From a virus, in IMG/VR virus record IMGVR_UViG_3300043399_000446, positions 22,133 to 86,132 of that record: a stretch of 64,000 nucleotides of DNA. One strand, 5' to 3'. A program made the position numbers and the translations under genes. The notes beneath the pieces were generated by a model. The model worked only from the letters and a program-made list of their open reading frames with translations. It searched no databases and was not told the DNA's origin. Of the stretch, positions 34,601-42,184 are shown in pieces. Each line of letters starts with the position of its first letter. The stretch's first letter is position 1.

Positions 34601-35238
34601 GGTACCCATACATTGTTGGTTGATTTATAAAAATATTGTGCTGCATCGCTTGGTGCTGCTGTAATTTGTATAGCATTTACAGCGTATTCACCTATGTTAC
34701 CAATGCTTGCTAATGGTACTCCACCTGACAATTGATCTGAATCTGTAATAACGATAGGGAATTGTTGTGTGAATTTACCAGTTGTAGCGTTGAATTCGAA
34801 AATTCCCCATGTACTATCTGTGGTATCTAACCAGTAAGCACCATTATCTGGTGCACCTGTTGGACGACCTGTTTGACCTACTAGGGCTGCTAAGTCAATG
34901 TCTGAACGAAGTACGTAACAACGATTTGTTGCGCCTAATACTGAGTAGGCTGCTAATAAACCATATTCGTTTAGTTCATAACCTTGAATAGGTGTACCAT
35001 TTGTTGTTGTATAAAAGAATGGTGTACCATAAAGATTTACTAAATCACGCTGACTTGTTACTAAGAATAATTTATTAGAGTTAGCTAATGTCGTAGCTTG
35101 TGCGACACCTGTACCCGAGGCGTCTGCCTTGTTCTGTGCTGTAGCTACAACTACAAGAGGTACTGAATTTGTTGGGGCAGGAAGATATTGACTTTGGTCA
35201 ATAATCGTTACTTCTACGCCGGGTGATGTTAAAGCCAT
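31696..35238 (-). CDS. 18: Tail sheath protein gp18, enlarged
   Basis: 1180 residues against 659 in T4 gp18. The N-terminal LTSPGVEVTIIDQSQYLPA...VATAQNKADASGTG and LAAYSVLGATNRCYVLRSDIDL, and the C-terminal ALDRTNVARLVAYIRRQLTLASRPFVFEPND...IETLMIDLVAKRGIYDYLV...AEFIYIPVRVLNTGEL are conserved sheath segments that form the contractile core. Between about residues 140 and 830 lie large added beta-rich domains, which would project outward from the sheath. A weak CTAAATA box sits 50 bp upstream. It forms the contractile tail sheath around gp19. Confidence 0.9.
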   Translation of the reverse strand: MALTSPGVEVTIIDQSQYLPAPTNSVPLVVVATAQNKADASGTGVAQATTLANSNKLFLVTSQRDLVNLYGTPFFYTTTNGTPIQGYELNEYGLLAAYSVLGATNRCYVLRSDIDLAALVGQTGRPTGAPDNGAYWLDTTDSTWGIFEFNATTGKFTQQFPIVITDSDQLSGGVPLASIGNIGEYAVNAIQITAAPSDAAQYFYKSTNNVWVPLGSDAWKADWPTIQGTQSEPTLTAGDSFVLSLGGTISANIIVPLAPDNTVHGVQNVINELGWYDLFAEVVDGKLAIYSRQKGQSNANYIEITQVLGSTVLTDLGINTGNYLQPGFYYGTAAQMPLWTSSQTNPRPTGSVWVKVGAAGGGLAPVIARYDAGIASWSTKAVTLATSDWAATESLDATGGKAIPAGSIYAQYNFNDSSLTPVYLWERIATGPTVVTGSVDNPVFSSGPYTLRVAVSTPGSSSLSSYYTVTINNNDTATDFVTRWSAANIPNTVASVTTSGSIQLVHTQGGEIVLNDYNTLTGVSNGLLVTAGFVVGTTSGCKIGPSDVKMFSVSQTSTTGAGTGAIFNITKSYESYTVAPIPSASGSGYAVGDQITIAGNSLGGTAPANNLVIEVAAVTGGAVSRVTYISGTAASNYTTQISNWVEFTYTANEGEPAQAPANGTNWFYSVVDQVDIMVNYNGNWRGYKNQNYDSSGFPTPSGTNATDPNGPIISATAPTAQSDGTSLVYGDLWIDTSDLENYPIIRRYESVDGEDQWTLINNTDQVSSNGVLFADARWATNSTTSAVDDPVPTIASLLTSNYLDLDAPDASLYPTGMLLFNTRRSGYNVKQFRANYFSGSNFPNQSLPAQKDAWVSVSGLQSNGAPFMGRKAQRNMVVQSMRQAIDTNTDIRDEDNFFNLIATPNYPELQPNMIVLNADRGETAYIIGDTPMGLADDATAIQAWANNAVGATSTGEEGLVSRNTYMGLFYPSGITSDLNGNLVAVPASHMMLRTFLRNDTISYPWLAAAGTRRGIIDNATNIGYLNRTTGEFVTIKTRIGIRDVLYTNFINPLVFFTGVGLLNYGNKTSFNSQSALDRTNVARLVAYIRRQLTLASRPFVFEPNDALTRNEIAGVIETLMIDLVAKRGIYDYLVVCDESNNTPARIDRNELWVDVAIEPVKAAEFIYIPVRVLNTGELSA

Positions 35239-35325
35239 TTTATATTTCCTTTATTGTAAAATTTTGAGGTTTACCGCCTGAGTTATAAGATTATTTAGCA
35301 AAAATTTCAAAAAAGTGCTCAAACC

Positions 35326-35703
35326 GTGCCTTCGAAGGTTCCAAAACATAAATACTTTATGAGACCTATTTGCGAAACCTGTAACAAAAATGTCAGGTCA
35401 ATAAATTACATTAAAAATGGACAATACCATTACCGTAGCCAATGCGATGAGTGTAGAAGAAAGAAAATAAATCTACCACCTAGAAAACCTAATTGGCTCA
35501 GGAGTGGTTATAAGAAAAAACCCGCATGTGATTTATGCGGGTTTAAGTGCATCTATCAATCTCAGATAGTAGTCTATCACATTGATGGTGACTTAGAGAA
35601 CATTGAATTTAATAATTTACGCAGCGTGTGTTTGAATTGTATTGAAGTAGTAAAACGTACAAAGGTTACTTGGCGCAGGGGTGATTTAAAAGTTGACTAC
35701 TAA
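35326..35703 (+). CDS. HNH-like zinc protein, GTG start
   Basis: 125 residues. Three Cys pairs (CETC, CDEC, CDLC) plus CLNC and the segment VVYHIDGDLENIEFNNLRSVCLNC, which follows the HNH pattern (HHIDGN...NLxxLCxxC) although the first His of the pair is Tyr. The C-terminus RTKVTWRRGDLKVDY is a form I recall from small T4-like phage proteins located near structural genes. The only early start is GTG. It is on the strand opposite to gp18 and gp1 and its end overlaps the gp1-like gene by 18 bp. Nuclease activity is not assured. Confidence 0.65.
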   Translation: MPSKVPKHKYFMRPICETCNKNVRSINYIKNGQYHYRSQCDECRRKKINLPPRKPNWLRSGYKKKPACDLCGFKCIYQSQIVVYHIDGDLENIEFNNLRSVCLNCIEVVKRTKVTWRRGDLKVDY

Positions 35704-36318
35704 TTTAACTTTTTTGTGTAACTCATCTATAGTGCCGTCGTTTTGAATTACAAAATCATATTTCAATCCCACGCTACTATACTCGCTAGCATGAATACCA
35801 GCTTTTTCTAATCTACTTCTTGCCATTGCCCAACCATAATGGCGATCACCTTTTTGAAATTCTTCAGCATCAGCATACCATTCTGGATTCTTACCACGTT
35901 CGACTCTGATAGTCATCCCACCCGCGTTTTTAATAGCTTTTAGCTCATTAGGGAATCTACAATCAGTAATTACTACGTTGTGTTTAGTTTGCCTAAGTTT
36001 ATTTTCTACGCTTGCCACCCAGATGTCGTTGTGAAAGTTTTGACGACAAACTTCTGTGCCCCAATACTGTAGGATCCATCTTGGGGTAAGATGTGGCATT
36101 CTTAAACGCTCAGACCACCATGGGTCTACTTGCTCACGCCATTCTCTGCTTGCTTTAGTTGTACCTTCAAGCATTTCACGATTCCAACCAAAAACATTAG
36201 CGACAGCATCCTTTAAAGATCCTGCGAAGCTCATACGCTTAAATCCGTGAAATGTACAAAGATAATCTGCTATTGTATCTTTACCTGAACCAATTAGGCC
36301 TGTTATTCCTACAATCAT
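35686..36318 (-). CDS. 1: Deoxynucleoside monophosphate kinase, gp1-like
   Basis: 210 residues. P-loop MIVGITGLIGSGKDTIADYL at the N-terminus, then FKRMSFAGSLKDAVANVFGW, PRWILQYWGTEVCRQNFHNDIWV and VVITDCRFPNELKAIKNAGG, all typical of phage dNMP kinases of the T4 gp1/DUF-like group. It phosphorylates dNMPs to dNDPs to supply precursors for phage DNA. It overlaps the convergent HNH-like gene. Confidence 0.88.
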   Translation of the reverse strand: MIVGITGLIGSGKDTIADYLCTFHGFKRMSFAGSLKDAVANVFGWNREMLEGTTKASREWREQVDPWWSERLRMPHLTPRWILQYWGTEVCRQNFHNDIWVASVENKLRQTKHNVVITDCRFPNELKAIKNAGGMTIRVERGKNPEWYADAEEFQKGDRHYGWAMARSRLEKAGIHASEYSSVGLKYDFVIQNDGTIDELHKKVKLVVNF

Positions 36319-36390
36319 TGAAACCCCCGTGATTTCTTATGACATAGTATTACAACATAGATAAAATGTAAAGAGATAAGGTTACCTATT

Positions 36391-37176
36391 TTATCCCTGT
36401 ACCCAAGTCAACGGCTGTGAATAGTCAACATAACGCTTGAGTTCATCAATCAAACGTTCTTGGTCAGCTTTGCTTTCAGCTTTCATAGCTGAACCATTCA
36501 ATGTTGTGCCACCACCTGGACCCACAATACTACCATATTTTTCACGGGCCTCACCTATGATACCTTTTAGAACTGCTAGTGTATAGTCACCTATCCAAAC
36601 ACCAGCACCTGGATCTTGTAGTAGCACTTCTTCAGGTCTTTGGACATCTGCCCAAATAAGGACTCTCTCGCCTGTTCCTTTAGGGTCACGGACAATACGT
36701 AATACTTTGGTAACAGGGTCAAATGTATAGATAACGTAACCACCAAACATACGTGCAGCCAGTTCTACATAACCTGCGTAAAAGTCATAAGTTGCCATAC
36801 CACCAGCATAGTTATAATTTAGCAGGTAAGTATTAAGGATAGCACTACTAAAAGGATCAAATGAAGATGATGCTGGTCCTGTTTCCATACCCACGGTTCT
36901 GCGGAAGATTGATCTTACGTTTATGAATTCCTGTGGCAATGTATAAGTGTCAACATTCTTGACCACAGTCATTAATGTATATGATTCCGCTGTGGCATTT
37001 TGTGCCCGTTGACGGTAAATTTTAATGGCGTAATTATAAGCAGCTTCAAAATGCTGGGGATCTAACTCCAGGTCTACAATATCACCACCTAATCTTAGGC
37101 GCAGATTTTCAAACATTGCGTTTTTTAATTCGTCTAACGTGTATCCATTAGGTGTATTAAGTATATTAGCTGCCAT
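36391..37176 (-). CDS. 13: Neck protein gp13-like
   Basis: 261 residues. LDELKNAMFENLRLRLGGDIVDLELDP, YNYAIKIYRQRAQNATAES, TYTLPQEFINVRSIFRR, FDPFSSAILNTYLLN, YVELAARMFGGYVIYTF and LKGIIGEAREKYGSIVGPGGGT form the profile I recall for gp13 of T4-like marine phages; T4 gp13 itself is somewhat longer. It joins head and tail with gp14, which is at 40.5 kb on the other strand. Preceded by a GATAAATA box and by the structured RNA region. Confidence 0.75.
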   Translation of the reverse strand: MAANILNTPNGYTLDELKNAMFENLRLRLGGDIVDLELDPQHFEAAYNYAIKIYRQRAQNATAESYTLMTVVKNVDTYTLPQEFINVRSIFRRTVGMETGPASSSFDPFSSAILNTYLLNYNYAGGMATYDFYAGYVELAARMFGGYVIYTFDPVTKVLRIVRDPKGTGERVLIWADVQRPEEVLLQDPGAGVWIGDYTLAVLKGIIGEAREKYGSIVGPGGGTTLNGSAMKAESKADQERLIDELKRYVDYSQPLTWVQG

Positions 37177-37198
37177 AATTTTAATCCATTTATAAATT

Positions 37199-37206
37199 TA
37201 TTTATC
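37199..37206 (-). promoter_or_regulatory. Late-promoter-like motif GATAAATA for gp13
   Basis: 22 bp upstream of the gp13-like ATG, just beyond the end of the structured RNA and its hairpin. Confidence 0.5.
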
Positions 37207-37243
37207 TGGATTTTCTGGTTCTCTAATCATTCCTAGGCAAAAG

Positions 37244-37266
37244 GCGAGTAGATATGCTCTACTCGC
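37244..37266 (-). terminator. Hairpin at the 3' end of the structured RNA
   Basis: Perfect 9-bp stem GCGAGTAGA/TCTACTCGC with 5-nt loop; on the minus strand followed by CTTTTGCC. A moderate terminator that would end a minus-strand RNA. Confidence 0.6.
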
Positions 37267-37629
37267 AAAAATAAAAACCATTCCTTAGGCTCTATTACAG
37301 AGGCGACGATGAATTTAAAGATTAAGGTGGAGGATTGTCTATGTCTCACCTACCCCTCAAGGGGACTTTACCATATTCGCTGCAAAGTCAAAACATTATT
37401 CATCGGGTAGTTTTGACCAGCCTGGGCCCTCTATCGCTATTACCATGACCCAGCAACATCAACCATTAAGATACAGGAAACGTTTCCGTCAAGGGACGGA
37501 CGTTTAGGCATCATAGGGTAGTCCTGTAAATTCGGCGTTGGTCTCACCTGCCACCGTCACCCGTGAATAGGGAACGGATTATAGACACACTCCAGGGCGT
37601 GTGTTTGCCCATTAACCAATAATTATTAC
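37244..37629 (-). ncRNA. Putative structured non-coding RNA, about 390 nt, class unknown
   Basis: A 453-bp gap without coding frames but full of helices. Visible elements (plus coordinates): H-type pseudoknot 37607-37610 with 37595-37598 (GGGC/GCCC) and 37599-37604 with 37585-37590 (ACACAC/GTGTGT); 7-bp helix 37522-37528 with 37472-37478 enclosing a bulged 10-bp hairpin 37479-37504; 8-bp hairpin 37387-37394 with 37410-37417 whose loop bases 37398-37405 match 37307-37314 over 8 bp (long-range pseudoknot); 5-bp helices 37422-37426 with 37449-37453 and 37325-37329 with 37347-37351; CCCC-TTGA-GGGG at 37353-37364. No tRNA-like domain (tmRNA), RNase P core or group I core was recognised. Strand is inferred from the flanking genes and the end hairpin. 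Confidence 0.7.
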
Positions 37630-38499
37630 TTACTTGCTATTTTCGTAAGACCATTTCCAAGTATAACCTTCTTCTAGACCTAAACTGTCACACAATTCAT
37701 CAGTAAAGGTACCATCAATTCGTAATGTATATCTAAATCCTGGTTCAGGATCTACACCATGATAGTCGCGGTTATTGAAAAAATAACTTCTAGCTCCTGA
37801 AGGGAGATAATGTTTTTCTTTATTTTTTTCATCCCATATAAAGCTAGGTCTCCACCCACCATCAAAGAACAAGTTTATATTGTGATCTTTATGTTCTGCT
37901 ACGATACTATCTCTGTGTATAGTTACCCCTGCGTTGGGATAAGTAGTGAAGAACATTATTCTTCCTATTTCTTTGAAAGGTAGTGTTTTTATATATTCTA
38001 GTAGTTTAGGGAAATGCGATGCTGCAGGAGTCCAATTATCATTATTTTGAGTTTTATTCCTGAAGTCACCGTGCTTTAGATAAAGAGCAAAGAACCAAGG
38101 TATAGCTGACCCTAAAGCAAAGTACGCATACTTATAAAATGCCTGTATTTCTTGGCCTTTAGGGGCTTTACTTATCAGATCCAGTAAAGCGTGATGATGA
38201 ATCCCTGAGGGATCTAAAGTAGATAGAATTTTAGTCCATGACCCGTGATTATCATATCGCAATTCTTCTTCAGGGGGTATATCACCATATATCATTCCCA
38301 TCTTGTATTCAGTAGCTAATGCTAATCCTTGGCAACATTCTATATGTAATTCAGTATCCATACTATGGTCGATAAATTGATCCATAGATATTATCAGTTG
38401 TTTTTTGATACCTACACCTTTAGCTCCATATTCTTGGTATTCAAAATGGGGTATTGAAATGTTTCCTATACTGAATATTTTATGTGCTTGGTTGTTCAT
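37630..38499 (-). CDS. 2-oxoglutarate/Fe(II) dioxygenase-like protein
   Basis: 289 residues. The C-terminal half has TIHRDS (HxD iron ligands), INLFFDGGWRPSFIW, and YHGVDPEPGFRYTLRIDG supplying the distal His and the Arg that binds 2-oxoglutarate, as in aspartyl/asparaginyl beta-hydroxylase-like cupins. The first 150 residues are not recognised. Substrate unknown; modification of a virion or host protein is possible. The start overlaps the MazG-like gene by 4 bp. Confidence 0.7.
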   Translation of the reverse strand: MNNQAHKIFSIGNISIPHFEYQEYGAKGVGIKKQLIISMDQFIDHSMDTELHIECCQGLALATEYKMGMIYGDIPPEEELRYDNHGSWTKILSTLDPSGIHHHALLDLISKAPKGQEIQAFYKYAYFALGSAIPWFFALYLKHGDFRNKTQNNDNWTPAASHFPKLLEYIKTLPFKEIGRIMFFTTYPNAGVTIHRDSIVAEHKDHNINLFFDGGWRPSFIWDEKNKEKHYLPSGARSYFFNNRDYHGVDPEPGFRYTLRIDGTFTDELCDSLGLEEGYTWKWSYENSK

Positions 38500-38924
38500 A
38501 AATCTCTTTCTTTTCTATTTTCGCTATAGAAGGGATCAAACTCTCCACCAGGATATCGTGCTTTTAGTTTTTCTACATTCTCAGCAACAACATCATTGGG
38601 ATCGTAACCTAGTGCGCGGCAAGCATTTATCCAATACCAAATGATATCGCCTAATTCACGTTTCATGTGATAGCGATTTTCTTCAGTATAGGGCTTACCT
38701 TGAAACGCCATCTTTTTGACGATTTCACTAAACTCCCCGCCTTCACTTGCCAACCCAATACTTGCGGTAAGTAGTAAGGGCATGTTTAGTTGTAAACTAT
38801 GAACAGCAGCCTGCCTTTCCAACTTATGAATAGAATCTATAAAAGACTCTACATAATTTGATTGGTTGCTAGTTACGCCAGCTACAAACTCTTTGTATTT
38901 GTTTAAGTCGATTTTTTTATCCAT
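38496..38924 (-). CDS. mazG: MazG-like nucleotide pyrophosphohydrolase
   Basis: 142 residues. LLLTASIGLASEGGEFSEIVKKMAFQGK supplies the ExxE helix and RYHMKRELGDIIWYWINACRALG the ExxD helix of the all-alpha NTP pyrophosphohydrolase fold. MazG homologues are frequent in marine phages and may hydrolyse dNTPs or alarmone-type nucleotides; which applies is unknown. It lies 8 bp after the GC-rich gene upstream and may be read from the same sigma70-type promoter. Confidence 0.82.
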   Translation of the reverse strand: MDKKIDLNKYKEFVAGVTSNQSNYVESFIDSIHKLERQAAVHSLQLNMPLLLTASIGLASEGGEFSEIVKKMAFQGKPYTEENRYHMKRELGDIIWYWINACRALGYDPNDVVAENVEKLKARYPGGEFDPFYSENRKERDL

Positions 38925-38932
38925 ATTTTTCC

Positions 38933-40165
38933 TTAGAATGCTTTCAGCAGAATCATATCAGCGTTAAACCTGCCGCTAGGGTTACCAGCTACCGCACGAA
39001 TGTCTTTGAAATATTTCCGTGCCGCAGGCTTGCTACCCATGATCTCCTTGATTTGTTCAGCAGGACGACGCAGCGTTTTCATTTCGCTTTTCAGCGTATC
39101 AAACCCCAGAAGCGTATTGCCCTTGACCGAGAAAGTCTTGGCAAGATCATCCGCAACATAGTGGTGCAGCTTGCGTTTCGCCGTATCATAGACCCACGCC
39201 TCACTCGCCCCCAGCAACATCTTGGGATGAATGCTGACAAGATTCAGCTTAGTCTCAGCGTCCTTGAATTCCTTCAGGAACTTGAGTTTAGCTACAATCT
39301 TCTCGGGCGGCACAGCCTTACGCTTGCGCGGCGCTTTCGTAGCCTTTTTGTTGCTGACATAGCTACCCACACTAGCCAGCATAGCTTCGATAAACTTGAT
39401 CGTGTTTTTGACCTGAGTTTTCGTAAGATGCGAGTACGCTTGAACCAGTTGCGGGTCCCTACCCTCAAGCACCTCATTGTACTCTGCTAGCTTGCGCTTC
39501 CAAGCATCAGTAACAATTGAAGTATGCTGAGGCATAACATTGTATTTTGTCAGGAACCCAACAGCATCAGCAGGCGTATTAGCCTTCGATCCACCAAGAT
39601 TGAAGTCATCCATCACACCTTCAAGCTCACCCGCAGCTTGACGCGCCTTTTCACGCATCACTTCCTGAATATTAGGACGTGCTGCGGCGTCTTCCTTGAC
39701 CTTCTTCTTGCCACCAATCAGTGACTCGACCCTGACAATGGGAGCAAGGAGACGGGCAACTTCAGCATCCAGTTGCTTTTGTTCCACCTCAGTAAGGATC
39801 AGACCACGTAGAGTGAGGCGAGCCAGCCAGGCATACGTGGGAATAGCGAATTCGCTGTCATCTACCTTAGCCATGATTTTGGCTTCAGTAGTCTTTCCGT
39901 TATGGAGAAGGAACTGAATCATCAGGTCTTTGGCATCTTTACGACCATAGAACCTGTTGTACCAGTGTAGCGACGTAGCAAGGACGCTTTTGCGAACATC
40001 CTCATTGGGCTGAACCGTAAACTCAGGTTCATACCCAATACGAGCCACTTCAGGATCTTTAGGATTGAGAGCCTTGACGGTAGCAGAGTTGTCGATCAGC
40101 ATCGACTTTTTAGTCACCCTACGTGCGACAGGCTTAGCAGGCTTTACAGCGGCTTTACGAGGCAT
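38933..40165 (-). CDS. Basic hypothetical protein, GC-rich early gene
   Basis: 410 residues with a Lys/Ala/Pro-rich N-terminus (MPRKAAVKPAKPVARRVTKK) like DNA-compacting tails, a helical middle, a second basic patch (KKATKAPRKRKAVPPEK) and a C-terminal block (LHHYVADDLAKTFSVKGNTLLGFD). No family assigned. The codon usage is visibly richer in G and C than that of its neighbours. It is driven by a perfect TTGACA-17-TATAAT promoter, which makes expression by unmodified host polymerase at the start of infection very likely. A DNA-binding early protein is inference. Confidence 0.65.
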   Translation of the reverse strand: MPRKAAVKPAKPVARRVTKKSMLIDNSATVKALNPKDPEVARIGYEPEFTVQPNEDVRKSVLATSLHWYNRFYGRKDAKDLMIQFLLHNGKTTEAKIMAKVDDSEFAIPTYAWLARLTLRGLILTEVEQKQLDAEVARLLAPIVRVESLIGGKKKVKEDAAARPNIQEVMREKARQAAGELEGVMDDFNLGGSKANTPADAVGFLTKYNVMPQHTSIVTDAWKRKLAEYNEVLEGRDPQLVQAYSHLTKTQVKNTIKFIEAMLASVGSYVSNKKATKAPRKRKAVPPEKIVAKLKFLKEFKDAETKLNLVSIHPKMLLGASEAWVYDTAKRKLHHYVADDLAKTFSVKGNTLLGFDTLKSEMKTLRRPAEQIKEIMGSKPAARKYFKDIRAVAGNPSGRFNADMILLKAF

Positions 40166-40195
40166 AGTGTTTCCATGTGAGTAGACATTTCAAGC

Positions 40196-40224
40196 ATTAT
40201 AACAGAGTGCCTATTTATTGTCAA
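40196..40224 (-). promoter_or_regulatory. Consensus sigma70 promoter TTGACA-17-TATAAT
   Basis: Both hexamers match consensus exactly with a 17-bp spacer on the minus strand; the -10 lies 30 bp upstream of the ATG of the 410-residue gene. The spacer starts with ATAAAT, as in the second promoter at 40.4 kb. Confidence 0.85.
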
Positions 40225-40405
40225 GTTTTGGTGCCCGATTTAACTTAAGGCGCCAAAACATCCGCCAGCGAATGCTTTGTGGGGTTTTGTGTAGACTTTG
40301 CGTCCCAGTCAGCCATTTACCGTCAATAAGTTTGCCAAAAGGCTTTGGTTTAGGTTGACCCTTTAGCAATCGGCGTGCTACTTGTTCGTAGGGAGAAAGT
40401 TTCAT
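40211..40405 (-). CDS. Small basic early protein (64 aa)
   Basis: 64 residues from ATG MKLSPYEQVARRLLKGQPKP; an upstream in-frame start would sit within the promoter. Strongly basic and Trp/Arg rich (SIRWRMFWRLKLNRAPKL). No family recognised. It has its own near-consensus sigma70 promoter and its 3' end overlaps the promoter of the following 410-residue gene. Small basic early proteins of phages often act on host machinery; that is inference only. Confidence 0.65.
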   Translation of the reverse strand: MKLSPYEQVARRLLKGQPKPKPFGKLIDGKWLTGTQSLHKTPQSIRWRMFWRLKLNRAPKLDNK

Positions 40406-40412
40406 AGCAACT

Positions 40413-40441
40413 ATTATGACACGACCCTCATTTATTGTCAA
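40413..40441 (-). promoter_or_regulatory. Near-consensus sigma70 promoter TTGACA-17-CATAAT
   Basis: Perfect -35, one mismatch in the -10, 17-bp spacer, directly upstream of the 64-residue gene. The first 12 bases (TTGACAATAAAT) are identical to the promoter at 40.2 kb. It faces away from the late gp14 box. Confidence 0.8.
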
Positions 40442-40464
40442 CTTATTGAACCAAATAACTTTGC

Positions 40465-40472
40465 GATAAATA
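40465..40472 (+). promoter_or_regulatory. Late-type box GATAAATA, 5 nt from the gp14 ATG
   Basis: Followed by AGAGT and ATG. T4-like spacing would give a leaderless gp14 transcript. Confidence 0.5.
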
Positions 40473-40477
40473 AGAGT

Positions 40478-42184
40478 ATGCCCAAACTATCTTTATACAA
40501 ACCAAATAAGCAAAATGACTATAGGTTCTTTGATCGTACCATTTCAGAAATGTTTACGGCTGGAGCCACTGATTTGTATGTACACAAGTATGCGGGCGTA
40601 GCCAATACAGGCCCAAGCAATGACTTTACACAGCCTGAATACGATAAACCAGATCCAACACAAATACAAGATTTACTATTCTTAGAGAATAGGGATCGTG
40701 TGTACGACCAAAACATTTATAGATTACGTGGTCACTACAATGTACAGAACCTGGACTTCGACTTGAGTCAGTTTGGTTTGTTTCTAAACAATGATGTGAT
40801 CTTTATAACTGTACATTACAATGACATGATCGACATCATGGGTCGCAAGTTGATGGTAGGCGATGTAATAGAACTACCCCATCTTATTGATTACAATCCT
40901 CTTGACGAATCATTACAGTATGCTTTAAAAAGATTTTATCAAATCACTGACGCAAACTATGCCAGCGAAGGTTTCAGTCAAACTTGGTTCCCACATCTTT
41001 GGCGTATAAAGTGTGAACCCTTAATCAATAGTCAAGAGTTCCAAAACATACTCAACAAACCCAACAATGAAGATAACTATTTGGGCAATTATGATCCCGA
41101 TAAAACTTATCCACCTGGGTATACGGTTCAGTATGGCGACAAAGTTTATGAGTCATTGAAAGAAGTTCCTATAGGTAAAAATCCACCCGATCCAGAATTT
41201 TGGAAAGAAATACCTGAGGGTGGCACATTATCTGACATTATTTCAACTTATAATAAGAATATCGCAGTTAACGATGCGATGCTTGAAGAAGCAAAACGAT
41301 TGCTACCTAAGTCAGGATACGATACAGGTAATCTTTATGTCGTGCCAACTTACGGAGTAAAATCAGGTAAATTTGACCAACCTGCACCACCTATAAACAT
41401 TTTGGGTAGTCCATTAGGATTAAGTGCTGTTATAGGTACAGTTGTATTGATGAAAGATCCCAACTATAAGAATAGTAGCCCTGTCATCAAAGTGTCAAAG
41501 CAGGCAGTGCAGAGCTTTTGGGACATGACTGCTGACATGGATCACATAAGCGATCCATTAGACGCATTCGTTGCTTTAAGTTTAGAAACAGATGAAATAG
41601 CTCCTGAAAGAACATCCACAGGATCGGGTGCAGTAAGCGGTGAGAAAGTTGTTGTAGCACAAAGTAATGGTATCATTTTAGGACCCTATGGTACCGCCGA
41701 TAATACTTACGCAACTGCTGACCAAGATCCAGTAGCTCCTGGATTTACAGGTACAGAGCCATATGGTCCCAATACAATGAACTATCGCGCAGACTGCGAT
41801 CCAAGATTTCAGTTCATAGCGCGTAGCAGTCCAAGATCATTTGGTTATACTACAGGATACCTAACAGGTGACGGTACTGCACCAAATGGTTTCCCAACAG
41901 GCGTGGGTATTTCCTTCCCACAAGATCCTAAAGTAGGCGATTATTTCTTGCGTATAGATTATTTTCCTCAACTACTTTATAGATGGGATGGTAATCTTTG
42001 GATTAGAATAAGCGAAAATGTAAGAACAGATACAGGCTTCACCGCAGAAGATCAATCACAACTATCCGGATTCATCAACAATGAAAACACAACTACATTG
42101 ACTGATGGCGAAGTTGTACCTCAAGCACAAGCACTATCTACAATCTTGACTGTAGCTCCTGACGACATTCCTCCAGAAGCTTAA
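40478..42184 (+). CDS. 14: Neck protein gp14-like, extended
   Basis: 568 residues from ATG MPKLSLYKPNKQNDYRFFDR; this start is chosen because the GATAAATA box lies just upstream. The first 220 residues (FDRTISEMFTAGATDLYVHK, IQDLLFLENRDRVYD, FGLFLNNDVIFITVHYN, KLMVGDVIELPHL, ALKRFYQITDANYASEGFSQTWFPHLWRIK) follow the gp14 profile of T4-like phages. The protein is about twice the length of T4 gp14; the extra part (after about 240) is loosely repetitive and may carry decoration. It completes the head-tail connector with gp13 and is followed by gp15. Confidence 0.65.
   Translation: MPKLSLYKPNKQNDYRFFDRTISEMFTAGATDLYVHKYAGVANTGPSNDFTQPEYDKPDPTQIQDLLFLENRDRVYDQNIYRLRGHYNVQNLDFDLSQFGLFLNNDVIFITVHYNDMIDIMGRKLMVGDVIELPHLIDYNPLDESLQYALKRFYQITDANYASEGFSQTWFPHLWRIKCEPLINSQEFQNILNKPNNEDNYLGNYDPDKTYPPGYTVQYGDKVYESLKEVPIGKNPPDPEFWKEIPEGGTLSDIISTYNKNIAVNDAMLEEAKRLLPKSGYDTGNLYVVPTYGVKSGKFDQPAPPINILGSPLGLSAVIGTVVLMKDPNYKNSSPVIKVSKQAVQSFWDMTADMDHISDPLDAFVALSLETDEIAPERTSTGSGAVSGEKVVVAQSNGIILGPYGTADNTYATADQDPVAPGFTGTEPYGPNTMNYRADCDPRFQFIARSSPRSFGYTTGYLTGDGTAPNGFPTGVGISFPQDPKVGDYFLRIDYFPQLLYRWDGNLWIRISENVRTDTGFTAEDQSQLSGFINNENTTTLTDGEVVPQAQALSTILTVAPDDIPPEA

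Noticed and set aside
35326-35703. HNH-like gene as a fifth homing endonuclease
   Set aside because: The first His of the HNH pair is replaced by Tyr and the gene looks like a resident conserved phage gene rather than an insertion, so homing activity is not claimed.
37244-37629. tmRNA, RNase P RNA or group I intron in the structured gap
   Set aside because: No tRNA-like acceptor/T-arm, no tag frame ending in Ala-Ala, no GAGGAAAGTCC-type RNase P core, and no interrupted gene with P7-like pairing around it.
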